Shown: positions 33,405 to 41,194 of the stretch, piece after piece
How the letters are laid out: each line of letters starts with the position of its first letter
Position numbering within the stretch: the first letter of the stretch is position 1
Assembly (NCBI RefSeq): GCF_000155615.1
Contig: NZ_DS989915.1
Span: forward strand, 2,911,926-2,975,925
DNA from: Alcanivorax sp. DG881
GTDB lineage: Bacteria; Pseudomonadota; Gammaproteobacteria; Pseudomonadales; Alcanivoracaceae
Direction of reading: 5' to 3'
DNA: 64,000 bases
Program-made: the position numbers and the translations under genes
Notes under the pieces: model-generated
Database searches by the model: none
What the model was told of the DNA's origin: nothing
The model's input: only the letters and a program-made list of their open reading frames with translations

Positions 33405-34099
33405 ACTAGTGGCCGGGGGTTAAAATAGTGGCGACCGGAGCGGATGTCCAGCAACTCGCTGATCAGTTGCTGGTAGTCACGGTCGTGGTTGACCAGGTCG
33501 ATTTCCGCCGCATTGACGATGAGTAGCGGTGCGCGGTCGTAGAAATGGAAGAACTCGGTGTAAGCGTTGCTGAGTTTATCCAGATAATCGCTGGCGATGC
33601 CTTGCTCGAAATCGTTGCCCCGGTGGCCGATACGCTGGCGTAGCACCTGGGGCGGTGCCTGCAGGTAAATCACCAGATCCGGCCTGGGCGCGTCCACGGT
33701 CAGGTGATCGTCCACGTTGCGGTACAGCTCGAATTCGTCTTCGTCCAGGGTGACCTGGGCAAACAGCCGGTTCTTGTCGATCAGGAAGTCCGCGATTCGT
33801 GGGCCGGCAAACAGGTCCTGTTGCTGGACCTGACGCAGCTGATCGGCGCGCTGAAACAGGAAGAACAGCTCGGTCTGCAGGGCGTAGCGGGCCGGGTCCT
33901 GATAGAAACGGGTCAGGAACGGGTTGTCGTCGGCCCGTTCCAGCAGCTGGTCATAACCAAAGGTCATGGCCAGGCGCTTGGCAAGGCTGGTCTTGCCGGC
34001 ACCGATGGGGCCTTCCACGGCGATGAAACGGGGCAGGGTACCGGCGCTGCGGCGTTGTTCAATCCGTTCGGTGAGGGTCTTTTCGTTCAATGAGTGCAT
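33398..34099 (-). CDS. Deoxynucleoside kinase family protein
   Basis: A 233-residue kinase of the deoxyadenosine/deoxyguanosine/deoxycytidine kinase family, which phosphorylate deoxynucleosides for salvage. Visible are the P-loop VEGPIGAGKTSLAK (about 28-41), ERADDNPFL, the FFLFQRADQLRQ region, a DRE/DRS-like segment ADFLIDKNRLFA and the lid RQRIGHRGNDFEQGI. Exact substrate cannot be told. The start at 34099 lies 41 bases inside folK, suggesting translational coupling; no clear ribosome site was seen. Confidence 0.9.
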   Translation of the reverse strand: MHSLNEKTLTERIEQRRSAGTLPRFIAVEGPIGAGKTSLAKRLAMTFGYDQLLERADDNPFLTRFYQDPARYALQTELFFLFQRADQLRQVQQQDLFAGPRIADFLIDKNRLFAQVTLDEDEFELYRNVDDHLTVDAPRPDLVIYLQAPPQVLRQRIGHRGNDFEQGIASDYLDKLSNAYTEFFHFYDRAPLLIVNAAEIDLVNHDRDYQQLISELLDIRSGRHYFNPRPLVD

Positions 34100-34586
34100 C
34101 GCGGTCCAGTTCTGCCAGCGGTGAAAGCGTTTGTTCGGCTACCTGACTGAGAAAGCTACCCAGTGCGGTGCCGTCGGGCAAGTGGCAGTGCGGTGCGATT
34201 TCCAGCAGTGGGTGCAGGACAAAGGCGCGGCGGCTCATCTGGGGGTGAGGTACCTGGAGGTCGGGGGTGTCGATAAGTTGATCGTCGATCAACAAAATAT
34301 CCAGGTCCAGGGTGCGTTCACCCCAGTGGCGCAGGCGTTGCCGGCCGGCGGCCAGCTCCAATGCCTGCAGGCTGTGCAGCAGGGCGTGGGGGGGCAGCGT
34401 GCTGTGTACTTCGGCGACCGCGTTGACGTAGTCGGGCTGGTCCTGGGGACCGATGGGGGCACTGCTGTACAGGCGGGAGTGGTGTTGCAGGGTCAGGCCG
34501 GGCAGGCGCTCCATGGCCAGCAGGGCGCTGGTCAGCCGTTGCACCGGCTGATCCAGATTACTGCCAAGCCCAATGAACGCCTGCAT
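34059..34586 (-). CDS. folK: 2-amino-4-hydroxy-6-hydroxymethyldihydropteridine pyrophosphokinase
   Basis: FolK pyrophosphorylates hydroxymethyl-dihydropterin, the step before FolP in folate synthesis. The 175-residue protein shows IGLGSNLDQPVQRL at the N-terminus, the pterin loop and the signature HWGERTLDLDILLIDD, then PHPQMSRRAFVLHPLLEIAP. The start ATG at 34586 overlaps the pcnB stop as TGATG; a TTG one codon earlier is possible. The 3' end overlaps the kinase gene by 41 bases. Confidence 0.95.
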   Translation of the reverse strand: MQAFIGLGSNLDQPVQRLTSALLAMERLPGLTLQHHSRLYSSAPIGPQDQPDYVNAVAEVHSTLPPHALLHSLQALELAAGRQRLRHWGERTLDLDILLIDDQLIDTPDLQVPHPQMSRRAFVLHPLLEIAPHCHLPDGTALGSFLSQVAEQTLSPLAELDRDALIERKDPHRTD

Positions 34587-35965
34587 CAATTATCCGCGGC
34601 AGGCTTTGGCCGACGCCGGCGACGACGGCGTTTGTTGCCGCCTCCCCCCTGGTTGCCCAGTTGAGTGATCATGTCCCGGCGGCCGCTTTCGTCTTCTTCC
34701 TGATAGCGGGTCCACCAGTCGCCCAGTCCGGCCTTGATCTCTCCGCTCTGCTCACGCAGTAGCAGAAAATCGTAGGCGGCACGGAAGCGCGGGTGCTCCA
34801 TCATGGCGTCCGCGCGGCGCCCGGCCCGTTTGTCCAGGCGCAGCTGCAATTCCCACATTTCACGCATCACGGTGGAGAAGCGACGGGGAATGGCGGTGTG
34901 CTTGATTTGCTGGTTGAGGGCCCGGGTGGCGGCTTTATGCAGTGCCTGGGCCGGCGGCAGACCGCTGGACAGGTAGCCACCGAAGCGTTGTTGAATGACT
35001 GGCCACAGCAATACTGCATAGATAAAGGCCGGGGTCACCGGCTTGTCCATCAGCAGGCGGCGGTCGGTGTTGTCCATGGCAGCCAGCAGCATGGCTTCCC
35101 AGATCTCACCTTGATCGCTTTCCAGGGCTTGCTGGGTTTCCGGGAACAGAAAGCGGAACAGACCCAGTTCCTGCAACTGTTCGTAGGAGGCGCGGGCATG
35201 GCCGCTCAGGAACAGTTTGAGTACTTCATCAAACAGGCGAGCGGCGGGGACCTGCAGCAGCAGTTCCGCCATGTCGGGAATGCGACGGGCGGTGCTTTCT
35301 TCAATGTGGAAGCCCAGCTTGGCCGCGAAACGGGCGGCGCGCAGCATGCGTACCGGGTCTTCGCGGAAGCGTTGTTCCGGGTTGCCGATCAGGCGGATCA
35401 CTTCCTGATCGATATCGCCCATGCTGCCGACAAAGTCATGCAGGGTGAAGTCGGCAATATTGTAGTAGAGCGCATTGATGGTGAAGTCCCGGCGCAGGGC
35501 ATCTTCCTCGATGCTGCCCCAGGTGTTGTCGCGCAGTACCAGCCCGGTTTCTTCGTGGGCGTGGTGTTTGTTCTGGTCCTGGTTGTCATCGCTGGCCTTG
35601 GCCCGGAAGGTGGAAACCTCAATGACTTCGCGGCCAAAGCGCACGTGCACGATTTGGAAGCGGCGGCCGATAATGCGGCTGCGCTTGAACAGACGGTTGA
35701 CCTGCTCCGGTGTGGCGTTGGTGCTGACGTCGAAATCCTTGGGTTCTCTGCCGCAGAGGATGTCGCGCAGGCAGCCGCCCACCAGATAGGCCTCGAACCC
35801 GCCTTTGTGCAATCCGTAGAGCACATCAAGTGCTGCTCGGGAAACTTGCTTGCGGGAGATCGGGTGTTGGTCGCGGGGAATCACACGCGGTTCTATCGGT
35901 CCGGAAGATTTTGGGGAACCCGGAGTGAACCAGCGTGTCATATGTTCCAGAAGCTTGCAGGGCAT
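34586..35965 (-). CDS. pcnB: Poly(A) polymerase I
   Basis: PcnB adds poly(A) tails that mark RNA for decay. The nucleotidyltransferase core is clear: VIPRDQHPISRKQVS, then YLVGGCLRDILCGREPKDFDVSTNATPEQV with the GG and DxD metal motif, GRRFQIVHVRFGREVIEVSTFR, and the ARFAAKLGFHIEESTARRI helper domain. The C-terminus is very basic (Arg/Lys tail), as in relatives. The start could be 35965 (459 aa) or 35941 (451 aa); further upstream codons are not conserved. A -10-like TACTAT lies at 36004-36009 on the minus strand. Position after the CrcZ-like RNA matches cbrB-crcZ-pcnB of Pseudomonas. Confidence 0.94.
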   Translation of the reverse strand: MPCKLLEHMTRWFTPGSPKSSGPIEPRVIPRDQHPISRKQVSRAALDVLYGLHKGGFEAYLVGGCLRDILCGREPKDFDVSTNATPEQVNRLFKRSRIIGRRFQIVHVRFGREVIEVSTFRAKASDDNQDQNKHHAHEETGLVLRDNTWGSIEEDALRRDFTINALYYNIADFTLHDFVGSMGDIDQEVIRLIGNPEQRFREDPVRMLRAARFAAKLGFHIEESTARRIPDMAELLLQVPAARLFDEVLKLFLSGHARASYEQLQELGLFRFLFPETQQALESDQGEIWEAMLLAAMDNTDRRLLMDKPVTPAFIYAVLLWPVIQQRFGGYLSSGLPPAQALHKAATRALNQQIKHTAIPRRFSTVMREMWELQLRLDKRAGRRADAMMEHPRFRAAYDFLLLREQSGEIKAGLGDWWTRYQEEDESGRRDMITQLGNQGGGGNKRRRRRRRPKPAADN

Positions 35966-36090
35966 GCGAAAAATTCGGCCTCGAAATGAGCAATAAGGCG
36001 GCGATAGTAGCACTTTTTTTCGCCAGTTGAGATGTCTTTGGCCCGGAAGGGCCGACACGGGCCGACGCAATGGGATAAACTGCCTGGCCA

Positions 36091-36128
36091 GAAAGTAAAA
36101 AGGAGCCACAACCGAAGTTGTGACTCCC
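36091..36128 (-). terminator. Terminator of the CrcZ-like RNA
   Basis: On the minus strand GGAGTCACAAC pairs with GTTGTGGCTCC (one mismatch) around a TTCG tetraloop and is followed by TTTTTACTTTC. It ends a transcript that comes from the cbrB side and lies upstream of pcnB. Confidence 0.9.
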
Positions 36129-36294
36129 ACATTTTGCGCTGATTCTGTTGTTATTATTGTTTGTGTTGTTTTCTGCCTTGTCGCTGCAATCATCAGTTGC
36201 AGCAGCACTGCATTGGCTCGTGAAATTATTGTTCTTCTTTCTTGTTGTTATTGTTTGAGCCGTTACGCCGCTGTTTTTGTTGTTTGCTGGCGTG
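36098..36294 (-). ncRNA. crcZ: CrcZ-like Hfq-titrating small RNA
   Basis: In Pseudomonas, crcZ lies between cbrB and pcnB and encodes an RNA whose repeated A-rich AAnAAnAA motifs bind Hfq/Crc and relieve catabolite repression. The same interval here, read on the minus strand, has three A-rich clusters: CAAACAACAAAAACAG (36270-36290), AATAACAACAAGAAAGAAG (36225-36260) and AACAATAATAACAACAGAA (36141-36177), separated by structured sequence, and a UUCG-loop terminator. No credible ORF is present. The 5' end is uncertain: a sigma-70-like start near 36294 would give about 200 bases; an alternative start near 36540 would give about 440. Identity rests on motif content and synteny. Confidence 0.75.
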
Positions 36295-36300
36295 GGATTC

Positions 36301-36329
36301 ATAGTGCCCGTCCACCCCCGCCAATGCAA
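36301..36329 (-). promoter_or_regulatory. Candidate promoter of the CrcZ-like RNA
   Basis: On the minus strand TTGCAT (36329-36324), 17 bases, CACTAT (36306-36301). A modest sigma-70-type match. A weak GG-N10-GC pair overlaps this stretch (36306-36319), but a better sigma-54-type pair lies further up at 36552-36565. Confidence 0.35.
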
Positions 36330-36404
36330 CACGCCTAATTTCCCTTTTAAATCATGTTGTTGCGAAGGTTTTGTGAAAACAGCCTTAGAATCTGCCTGAT
36401 GGGG

Positions 36405-36442
36405 GTAACGCTTGTGTTACTTTCCTGTGTAGAGCGGTAACA
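36405..36442. promoter_or_regulatory. Candidate CbrB binding sites (GTAAC/GTTAC half-sites)
   Basis: GTAAC at 36405-36409, TGTTAC at 36415-36420 and GTAACA at 36437-36442. Paired TGTTAC/GTAACA half-sites are what I recall for CbrB enhancers at Pseudomonas crcZ genes. They lie about 110-150 bases before the proposed start of the RNA. Confidence 0.55.
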
Positions 36443-36573
36443 CTTGTGGGGTTTTTGGGTTATTTCGGGTCTTGCTCTCGATTTCGGTGTCCCGAATTAA
36501 CGTTTTTCCGTTTGACTCTAATGACAGGCGGATTGGGTTTGCCGGTCAATGGCAAGTGCTATTCCCTCTTGCT

Positions 36574-37902
36574 TCAGCGGCGTGAGCTGGCCTTTTTACG
36601 GGGGATGCCCAGCCGCTGACGCCGCTCCCACAGGCTTTTCCGGCTGATTCCCAGTTTCTGGGCCAGCTCGGTCTCGGTCATGCTGTCCTGGTTTTCCATC
36701 ACGAAGCGGGTGAAATAATCTTCCAGTGACAGATCTTCGCTGGGATCCAGGCTGGCCCGGCTGACGCGCTGAGGGGTGCGGTTGGGGTTCAGACCCAGCT
36801 GAGCCGGGCCAATGCCGTCTTCTTCGGTGAGAATAATTGCCCGTTCAATCACGTTATCCAGTTCGCGCACGTTGCCGGGCCAGCTATAGCTGTGCATGGC
36901 CTGCAGGGCTTCCGGGGTGAAGTGCAGGTCCGGGCGGTTGAGCTTTTCGCAGCCCCGGGCCAGCAGGGCATTGGCCAGGGGTTCCAGGTCTTCCTGCCGG
37001 CTGTTGAGCGGGGGCAGGGTCAGTTCCATCACGTTAAGCCGGTAGTAGAGATCCTGCCGGAAGCTGCCATCGGCGACCCGGCCGGGCAGATCCAGCTGGC
37101 TGCTGGCAAGAATGCGCACGTCCACCCGGCGGGGCGAGAGGGAGCCCTGACGGTGGATTTCGTGATGGGTGAGCAGGGTCAGCAGGCGGCTTTGTACTTC
37201 GCTGGCCAGTTCGCCCACTTCATCCAGAAACAGGGTGCCGCCGTCGGCTTCTTCAATGCGGCCGGGCTGGTCGTCATCGCCGAACAGTTCGGTGAGTTGC
37301 AGGGCCTTGGGGAGCGCCGCGCATTGTACCGAGACCAGCGGACCGTTGGTGCGCTCGCTGTGTTCATGCAGGGCGCGGGCGGTGAGCTCCTTGCCGGTGC
37401 CGGCTTCGCCCATGATCAACACCGGGGTGTTGGTTGGTCCCACCCGGCTGATGCGGTGTTTCAGCTCTTCCATGGCCTCGCTGTTACCGATCATGTTGCG
37501 AACCGGGAAGCTGCGTTCCAGGTCCCGGCGCAGGGCCCGATTGCCGCGGTTCAGGCGGCCTTCTTTCAATACCCGGTCCACGGAGAGCAACATTTCGTCG
37601 TGGTCGAAGGGTTTGGGGATGTAGTCCACGGCGCCCAGGCGCATGGCGTCCACGGCGGAGCGCAGGCTGGCATAGCTGGTCATGATCAGCACCGGTGTAT
37701 TGCCGGCGGTGGCGATGAGGCTGGTGCCGGGGTCGCCGGGCAGGCGCAGGTCGCTGATGATCAGGTCGAACTGATTGAGGCTGTATTCGCGGGCCTGTTC
37801 CACGGATTCCGCTTCTTCAACCGAGTGTTCGTGGCGCACCAGCAGTTTGCGCAGGGCGCCGCGAATAACCGGCTCATCTTCAACAATCAGAATGTGACTC
37901 AT
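36574..37902 (-). CDS. cbrB: CbrB, NtrC-type response regulator of carbon/nitrogen balance
   Basis: CbrB is the response regulator paired with CbrA; in Pseudomonas it activates crcZ. The 442-residue protein has a receiver domain (Asp51 in IISDLRLPG, Lys97 in YIPKPFD), an AAA+ domain with Walker A GEAGTGKE (165-172) and Walker B GGTLFLDEVGEL (221-232), and a Fis-type helix-turn-helix (MTETELAQKLGISRKSLWERRQ). The GAFTGA loop that contacts sigma-54 is missing: LTELFG is followed directly by DDDQPGRIEEADGG. So sigma-54 activation is doubtful here. The C-terminal DLSLEDYF...RLGIPRKK matches my memory of Pseudomonas CbrB closely. Confidence 0.92.
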   Translation of the reverse strand: MSHILIVEDEPVIRGALRKLLVRHEHSVEEAESVEQAREYSLNQFDLIISDLRLPGDPGTSLIATAGNTPVLIMTSYASLRSAVDAMRLGAVDYIPKPFDHDEMLLSVDRVLKEGRLNRGNRALRRDLERSFPVRNMIGNSEAMEELKHRISRVGPTNTPVLIMGEAGTGKELTARALHEHSERTNGPLVSVQCAALPKALQLTELFGDDDQPGRIEEADGGTLFLDEVGELASEVQSRLLTLLTHHEIHRQGSLSPRRVDVRILASSQLDLPGRVADGSFRQDLYYRLNVMELTLPPLNSRQEDLEPLANALLARGCEKLNRPDLHFTPEALQAMHSYSWPGNVRELDNVIERAIILTEEDGIGPAQLGLNPNRTPQRVSRASLDPSEDLSLEDYFTRFVMENQDSMTETELAQKLGISRKSLWERRQRLGIPRKKASSRR

Positions 37903-37938
37903 GAATGACTTGATCCTGTCCTGTCTTGCAGTGGCGCC

Positions 37939-40881
37939 TTACACACCGGAGGTGGGGGCGTGCATGGGAAGCCGAATAATAAACCGGGTGCCGCCCTGGT
38001 CGGTGATCGGGCTTTCTACCCGAATCGCGCCCAGGTGTTCTTCGATAATACTGTAAACCAGCGCTAACCCAAGGCCTGTTCCTCGTCCCGGTGGTTTACT
38101 GGTGACAAAGGGTTCGAACAGGGCGTCGCGCAGTTCATCCGGAATGCCATGGCCCTGGTCCTCCACAATCACATCCAGTACCTCGTCGGCGGATTCGCAG
38201 CGAACCGTAACCGGCTGTTTATCGGCACTGGCGTCGGCGGCATTGCCCAACAGGTTGATGAAGACCTGCAGCAGGCGCTGCGGGTCGCCCTGCACCCAGT
38301 GTTCGGGTTCACACTGGTTGGTGAAGGGTTGCTGGCGATGGTCCGGGTCGAGCAACAACAGGGAAATGGCTTCGTCCACGGTGTCGCGGATATTCACGGG
38401 CACATGCTGGCTATGCTTGATGCCGCCGGAATGGCTGAAGGTCACCAGTGATTCCACGATACGGGTGATGCGGCGGGTCTGTTCAAGGATTTGCTGGCTG
38501 GATTCCAGCTGTTCCTCGGCATCGGTTTCGCTGTCCAGGTTTTGTGCCAGGCAGGCGATGGCGGTCACCGGGTTGCCGATCTCGTGGGCCACCCCGGCGG
38601 CCAGCCGGCCGATGGAGGCAAGGCGTTCGTTGTGCGCCAGGTGGGCTTCCATGTGACGCAGCTCGGTAATGTCTTCGATGACCACTACCTGCCCGCCAGC
38701 CTGTTCCGAGGTGCCAGTGCCCAGTACTTCGGATTTATGCAGGCTGAGCCAGCGGGTCTGCCGGTCGACTTCCAGCGATTGTTGCGGTTGATGCGGGCTG
38801 TCGTCGTGGCTGAACTGCGTCAGGAATTCCCCCCAGGGCGGGTCCAGGTCTGCCAGCCGGGAGCCAATGGTGTCGGCGGCGGTAATGCCGGTGAGTTCTT
38901 CCATGGCCCGGTTCCAGCCAATAATTTCCCGGTCCGCACCCAGGGAAATGACCCCCATGGGTAGCTCCAGCAGGGTCTGGCGGTGGAAGCGTCGCAGGCC
39001 ATCCAGCTCTGCGGCCAACCCGGAGAGGCGGTCCCGGTATTGCTCCAGTCGGGACTCGATAAACTGGATATCTTCGCTGGAGCTCTGCTCTTCTTCGGGC
39101 AGGTAAGGCAGATGGTCGTCCATCAACTGGTGCGAGACCGACGGGCCGAGCAGGCCCGACAGGTTGGTTTCCAGTTGGTCGCGCAAACGCCGCAGGGCGT
39201 AGGGCCGGGTTTCGGTGCGTGGCAGGCGCAAGTCGCGCAGCGCCATTTCCACTTCGCGGGTGGCGGTGATGGGGCCAAGCGGCTGGGTCAGTGCATCAAT
39301 GAAATCGTCTACGCTTTTGGCTTCCAGTTCCCAGCGGTAAGGGCGGCGCAAGCTGTCCACCGCACAGGCTTCCGCGGCGTTCTGTTCGGCCCGGGACATG
39401 GGGGTAACGATGGAAACGATGGCGTAGATCAGGGTGTTGGCCGTGACCGAGGCAATGGCCACGTGGTGCCATTGGCTGGCGCCGGTCTGGAAACGCATGC
39501 CCATCAATTCCATCAAGCCCTGGAATTGCCATTGTGGGTAGGTGATCGGCAGCAGCAGTAGCAGTAACCACAACAGGAAACCCACAACGAGACCAGCGAA
39601 CAGGCCGTTGCGGTTGCCGGAGGGCCAGAACAGGGCGCCGATCAGGCCGGGAACAAATTGCAGTGTGGCCACGAACGAGAGTACACCCAGCTCTACCAGG
39701 GTGTGCTCGGTGCCGGTGAAACGGTAGAACAGATAGGCCAGAGCGAGGATCGCGGCGATCAGAATGCGCCGGGTCCAGAGCAAATTACGGTACAGGTTCT
39801 GGCCCTGATGCAGTGGGCTGGCTGGCAGGACCAGGTGGTTCAGGCACATGCCAGACAGAGCCAGGGTGGCCACAATCAGCATGCCGCTGGCGCCGGCCAG
39901 GCCGGCGATATAACCGAGGATGGCGCCGTGCCCACCGGTGACCATGCCTATGCCCAGTGCATAGTAGTCCGGCGAGGTGGGGGCGTTGCTGGCCGCCGCC
40001 GCCCACAGGATGACCGGCACGCACAGGGCCATGACCAGGAACATCAGCGGCAACGCCCAGCTGGCAGTGATCAGGGCGCGGGGGTTCAGGTTTTCGGTGA
40101 ACGCCATGTAGAACATGTGTGGCAGCACCACGGCGGATACGAAAAACGCCATGATCATGGAATGCCAGGTGCCATCCTGCAGGGGGTAGTACAGCCGTGA
40201 CAGCATTTCCGGGTGCTCGTCGAGCCAGTTACCCAGGCTTTGCGGGCCATCAAAAACGCCATACAGGCCCAGCAGGGCCACCGCGCCAAAGGCCAGCAGT
40301 TTGATCAATGACTCCATGGCGATGGCCACCACCAACCCTTCGTGTTTTTCCCGGGCGGTGGCGTGGCGGGCGCCGAACAGGATGGCGAAGATCACCATCA
40401 TCAGGCAGAAACCGGCGGCCAGGTCGCGGGGGTCGGAGGTGCCGCTGAGGATCTGGATGGACTCCGCCACCGCTTTCAATTGCAGCGCCAGCAGTGGCAG
40501 TACCCCGATGAGCATGATGATGGTGGTCATGGCCCCGGCCAGGCGGCTGCGATAGCGAAACGCAAACAGATCGGCCAGCGAACTTAACTGGTAGGTAGCG
40601 GTGAGCCGCAGTATCGGGGCAAGCAGAATCGGTGCCAGCAGAAAGACGCCGGAGATACCGAGAAAATAGGACAGGAAGTTATAGCCGTACTGGTAGGCGT
40701 ATCCCACCGAGCCATACACCGCCCAGGCGCTGGCATAGACGCCCAGGGAAAAAACATACACGGCAGGATGGCGTACCCAGCGTGCGGGCAGCCAGCCACG
40801 CTCGGTGATCCAGGCCACCATGAACAGAAAAAACAGGTAGCCACAGGCAATCAGGATGAGGTCGCTGACACTATAGACCAT
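37939..40881 (-). CDS. cbrA: CbrA, transporter-like sensor histidine kinase
   Basis: CbrA senses carbon/nitrogen status and phosphorylates CbrB. The 980-residue protein begins with an SLC5-type sodium/solute symporter region of about 12-13 membrane helices (roughly 1-490). A cytoplasmic linker, a PAS domain (around VISLGADREIIGWNRAMEELTGI) and HisKA follow, with the phospho-acceptor His in GVAHEIGNPVTAIACLA. HATPase_c carries LLGNAADASADKQ, EDQGHGIPDEL and GRGTGLGLALVYSI. The start at 40881 has AGGA upstream and overlaps the small upstream ORF by 11 bases. cbrB follows after 36 bases. Confidence 0.94.
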   Translation of the reverse strand: MVYSVSDLILIACGYLFFLFMVAWITERGWLPARWVRHPAVYVFSLGVYASAWAVYGSVGYAYQYGYNFLSYFLGISGVFLLAPILLAPILRLTATYQLSSLADLFAFRYRSRLAGAMTTIIMLIGVLPLLALQLKAVAESIQILSGTSDPRDLAAGFCLMMVIFAILFGARHATAREKHEGLVVAIAMESLIKLLAFGAVALLGLYGVFDGPQSLGNWLDEHPEMLSRLYYPLQDGTWHSMIMAFFVSAVVLPHMFYMAFTENLNPRALITASWALPLMFLVMALCVPVILWAAAASNAPTSPDYYALGIGMVTGGHGAILGYIAGLAGASGMLIVATLALSGMCLNHLVLPASPLHQGQNLYRNLLWTRRILIAAILALAYLFYRFTGTEHTLVELGVLSFVATLQFVPGLIGALFWPSGNRNGLFAGLVVGFLLWLLLLLLPITYPQWQFQGLMELMGMRFQTGASQWHHVAIASVTANTLIYAIVSIVTPMSRAEQNAAEACAVDSLRRPYRWELEAKSVDDFIDALTQPLGPITATREVEMALRDLRLPRTETRPYALRRLRDQLETNLSGLLGPSVSHQLMDDHLPYLPEEEQSSSEDIQFIESRLEQYRDRLSGLAAELDGLRRFHRQTLLELPMGVISLGADREIIGWNRAMEELTGITAADTIGSRLADLDPPWGEFLTQFSHDDSPHQPQQSLEVDRQTRWLSLHKSEVLGTGTSEQAGGQVVVIEDITELRHMEAHLAHNERLASIGRLAAGVAHEIGNPVTAIACLAQNLDSETDAEEQLESSQQILEQTRRITRIVESLVTFSHSGGIKHSQHVPVNIRDTVDEAISLLLLDPDHRQQPFTNQCEPEHWVQGDPQRLLQVFINLLGNAADASADKQPVTVRCESADEVLDVIVEDQGHGIPDELRDALFEPFVTSKPPGRGTGLGLALVYSIIEEHLGAIRVESPITDQGGTRFIIRLPMHAPTSGV

Positions 40882-41047
40882 CGACATCCTTGCTCTTGGC
40901 AATCCAGTAGCTCAACGCGATCAGGCCCAGCCAGATCAGGTAGGGTCGATACCAGGCGCGGCCACCTTCGCTCCACCAGTCAATAATGGCCGGGGACAGC
41001 AAGTAGGTGCCGAGAATAAAAATAATAAGCAGGCGATCGGTATACAT
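40871..41047 (-). CDS. cbrX: CbrX-like small membrane protein upstream of cbrA
   Basis: A 58-residue ORF not long enough for routine ORF calling. ATG at 41047; the product begins MYTDRLLIIFILGTYLLSPA and has two hydrophobic stretches (about 6-22 and 36-49) around WWSEGGRAWYRPY, ending KSKDVDGL. Its TAG stop lies 11 bases inside cbrA, so the two are probably translationally coupled. Pseudomonas has a small ORF (CbrX, PA4724.1) in the same overlapping position. CACCT/AGGTGG precedes the ATG closely. Function unknown. Confidence 0.75.
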   Translation of the reverse strand: MYTDRLLIIFILGTYLLSPAIIDWWSEGGRAWYRPYLIWLGLIALSYWIAKSKDVDGL

Positions 41048-41170
41048 AGGTGGTTAAGGCCCTCTGGTCGAAGAGCATACGTCAGCACCGATTCACTGTA
41101 AAAGCGCGGCCGGACGCAGGGGCTGTCATTGCGGTCATAAACGTGGCGGCCGGGGGGAATCCCCATGCTG

Positions 41171-41194
41171 CTCTACGCCTCTACGCCTCTACGC
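41171..41194. repeat. Three tandem copies of an octamer at the end of gluQ
   Basis: CTCTACGC occurs three times in perfect tandem. The gluQ stop (CTA at 41189-41191, TAG on the minus strand) lies inside the third copy. Confidence 0.85.

Noticed and set aside
35826..36332. A minus-strand frame rich in Asn/Thr covering the cbrB-pcnB gap.
   Set aside because: The Asn/Thr runs come from the AAC/AAT-rich Hfq motifs of the RNA; no ribosome site or homology.
36551..36565. Sigma-54 promoter (GG-N10-GC) for the CrcZ-like RNA.
   Set aside because: The -24 half matches poorly, the enhancer-like sites would lie inside the transcript, and CbrB lacks GAFTGA. Kept only as an alternative.
41171..41194. CRISPR-like repeat.
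   Set aside because: Units are 8 bases with no spacers and no cas genes nearby.
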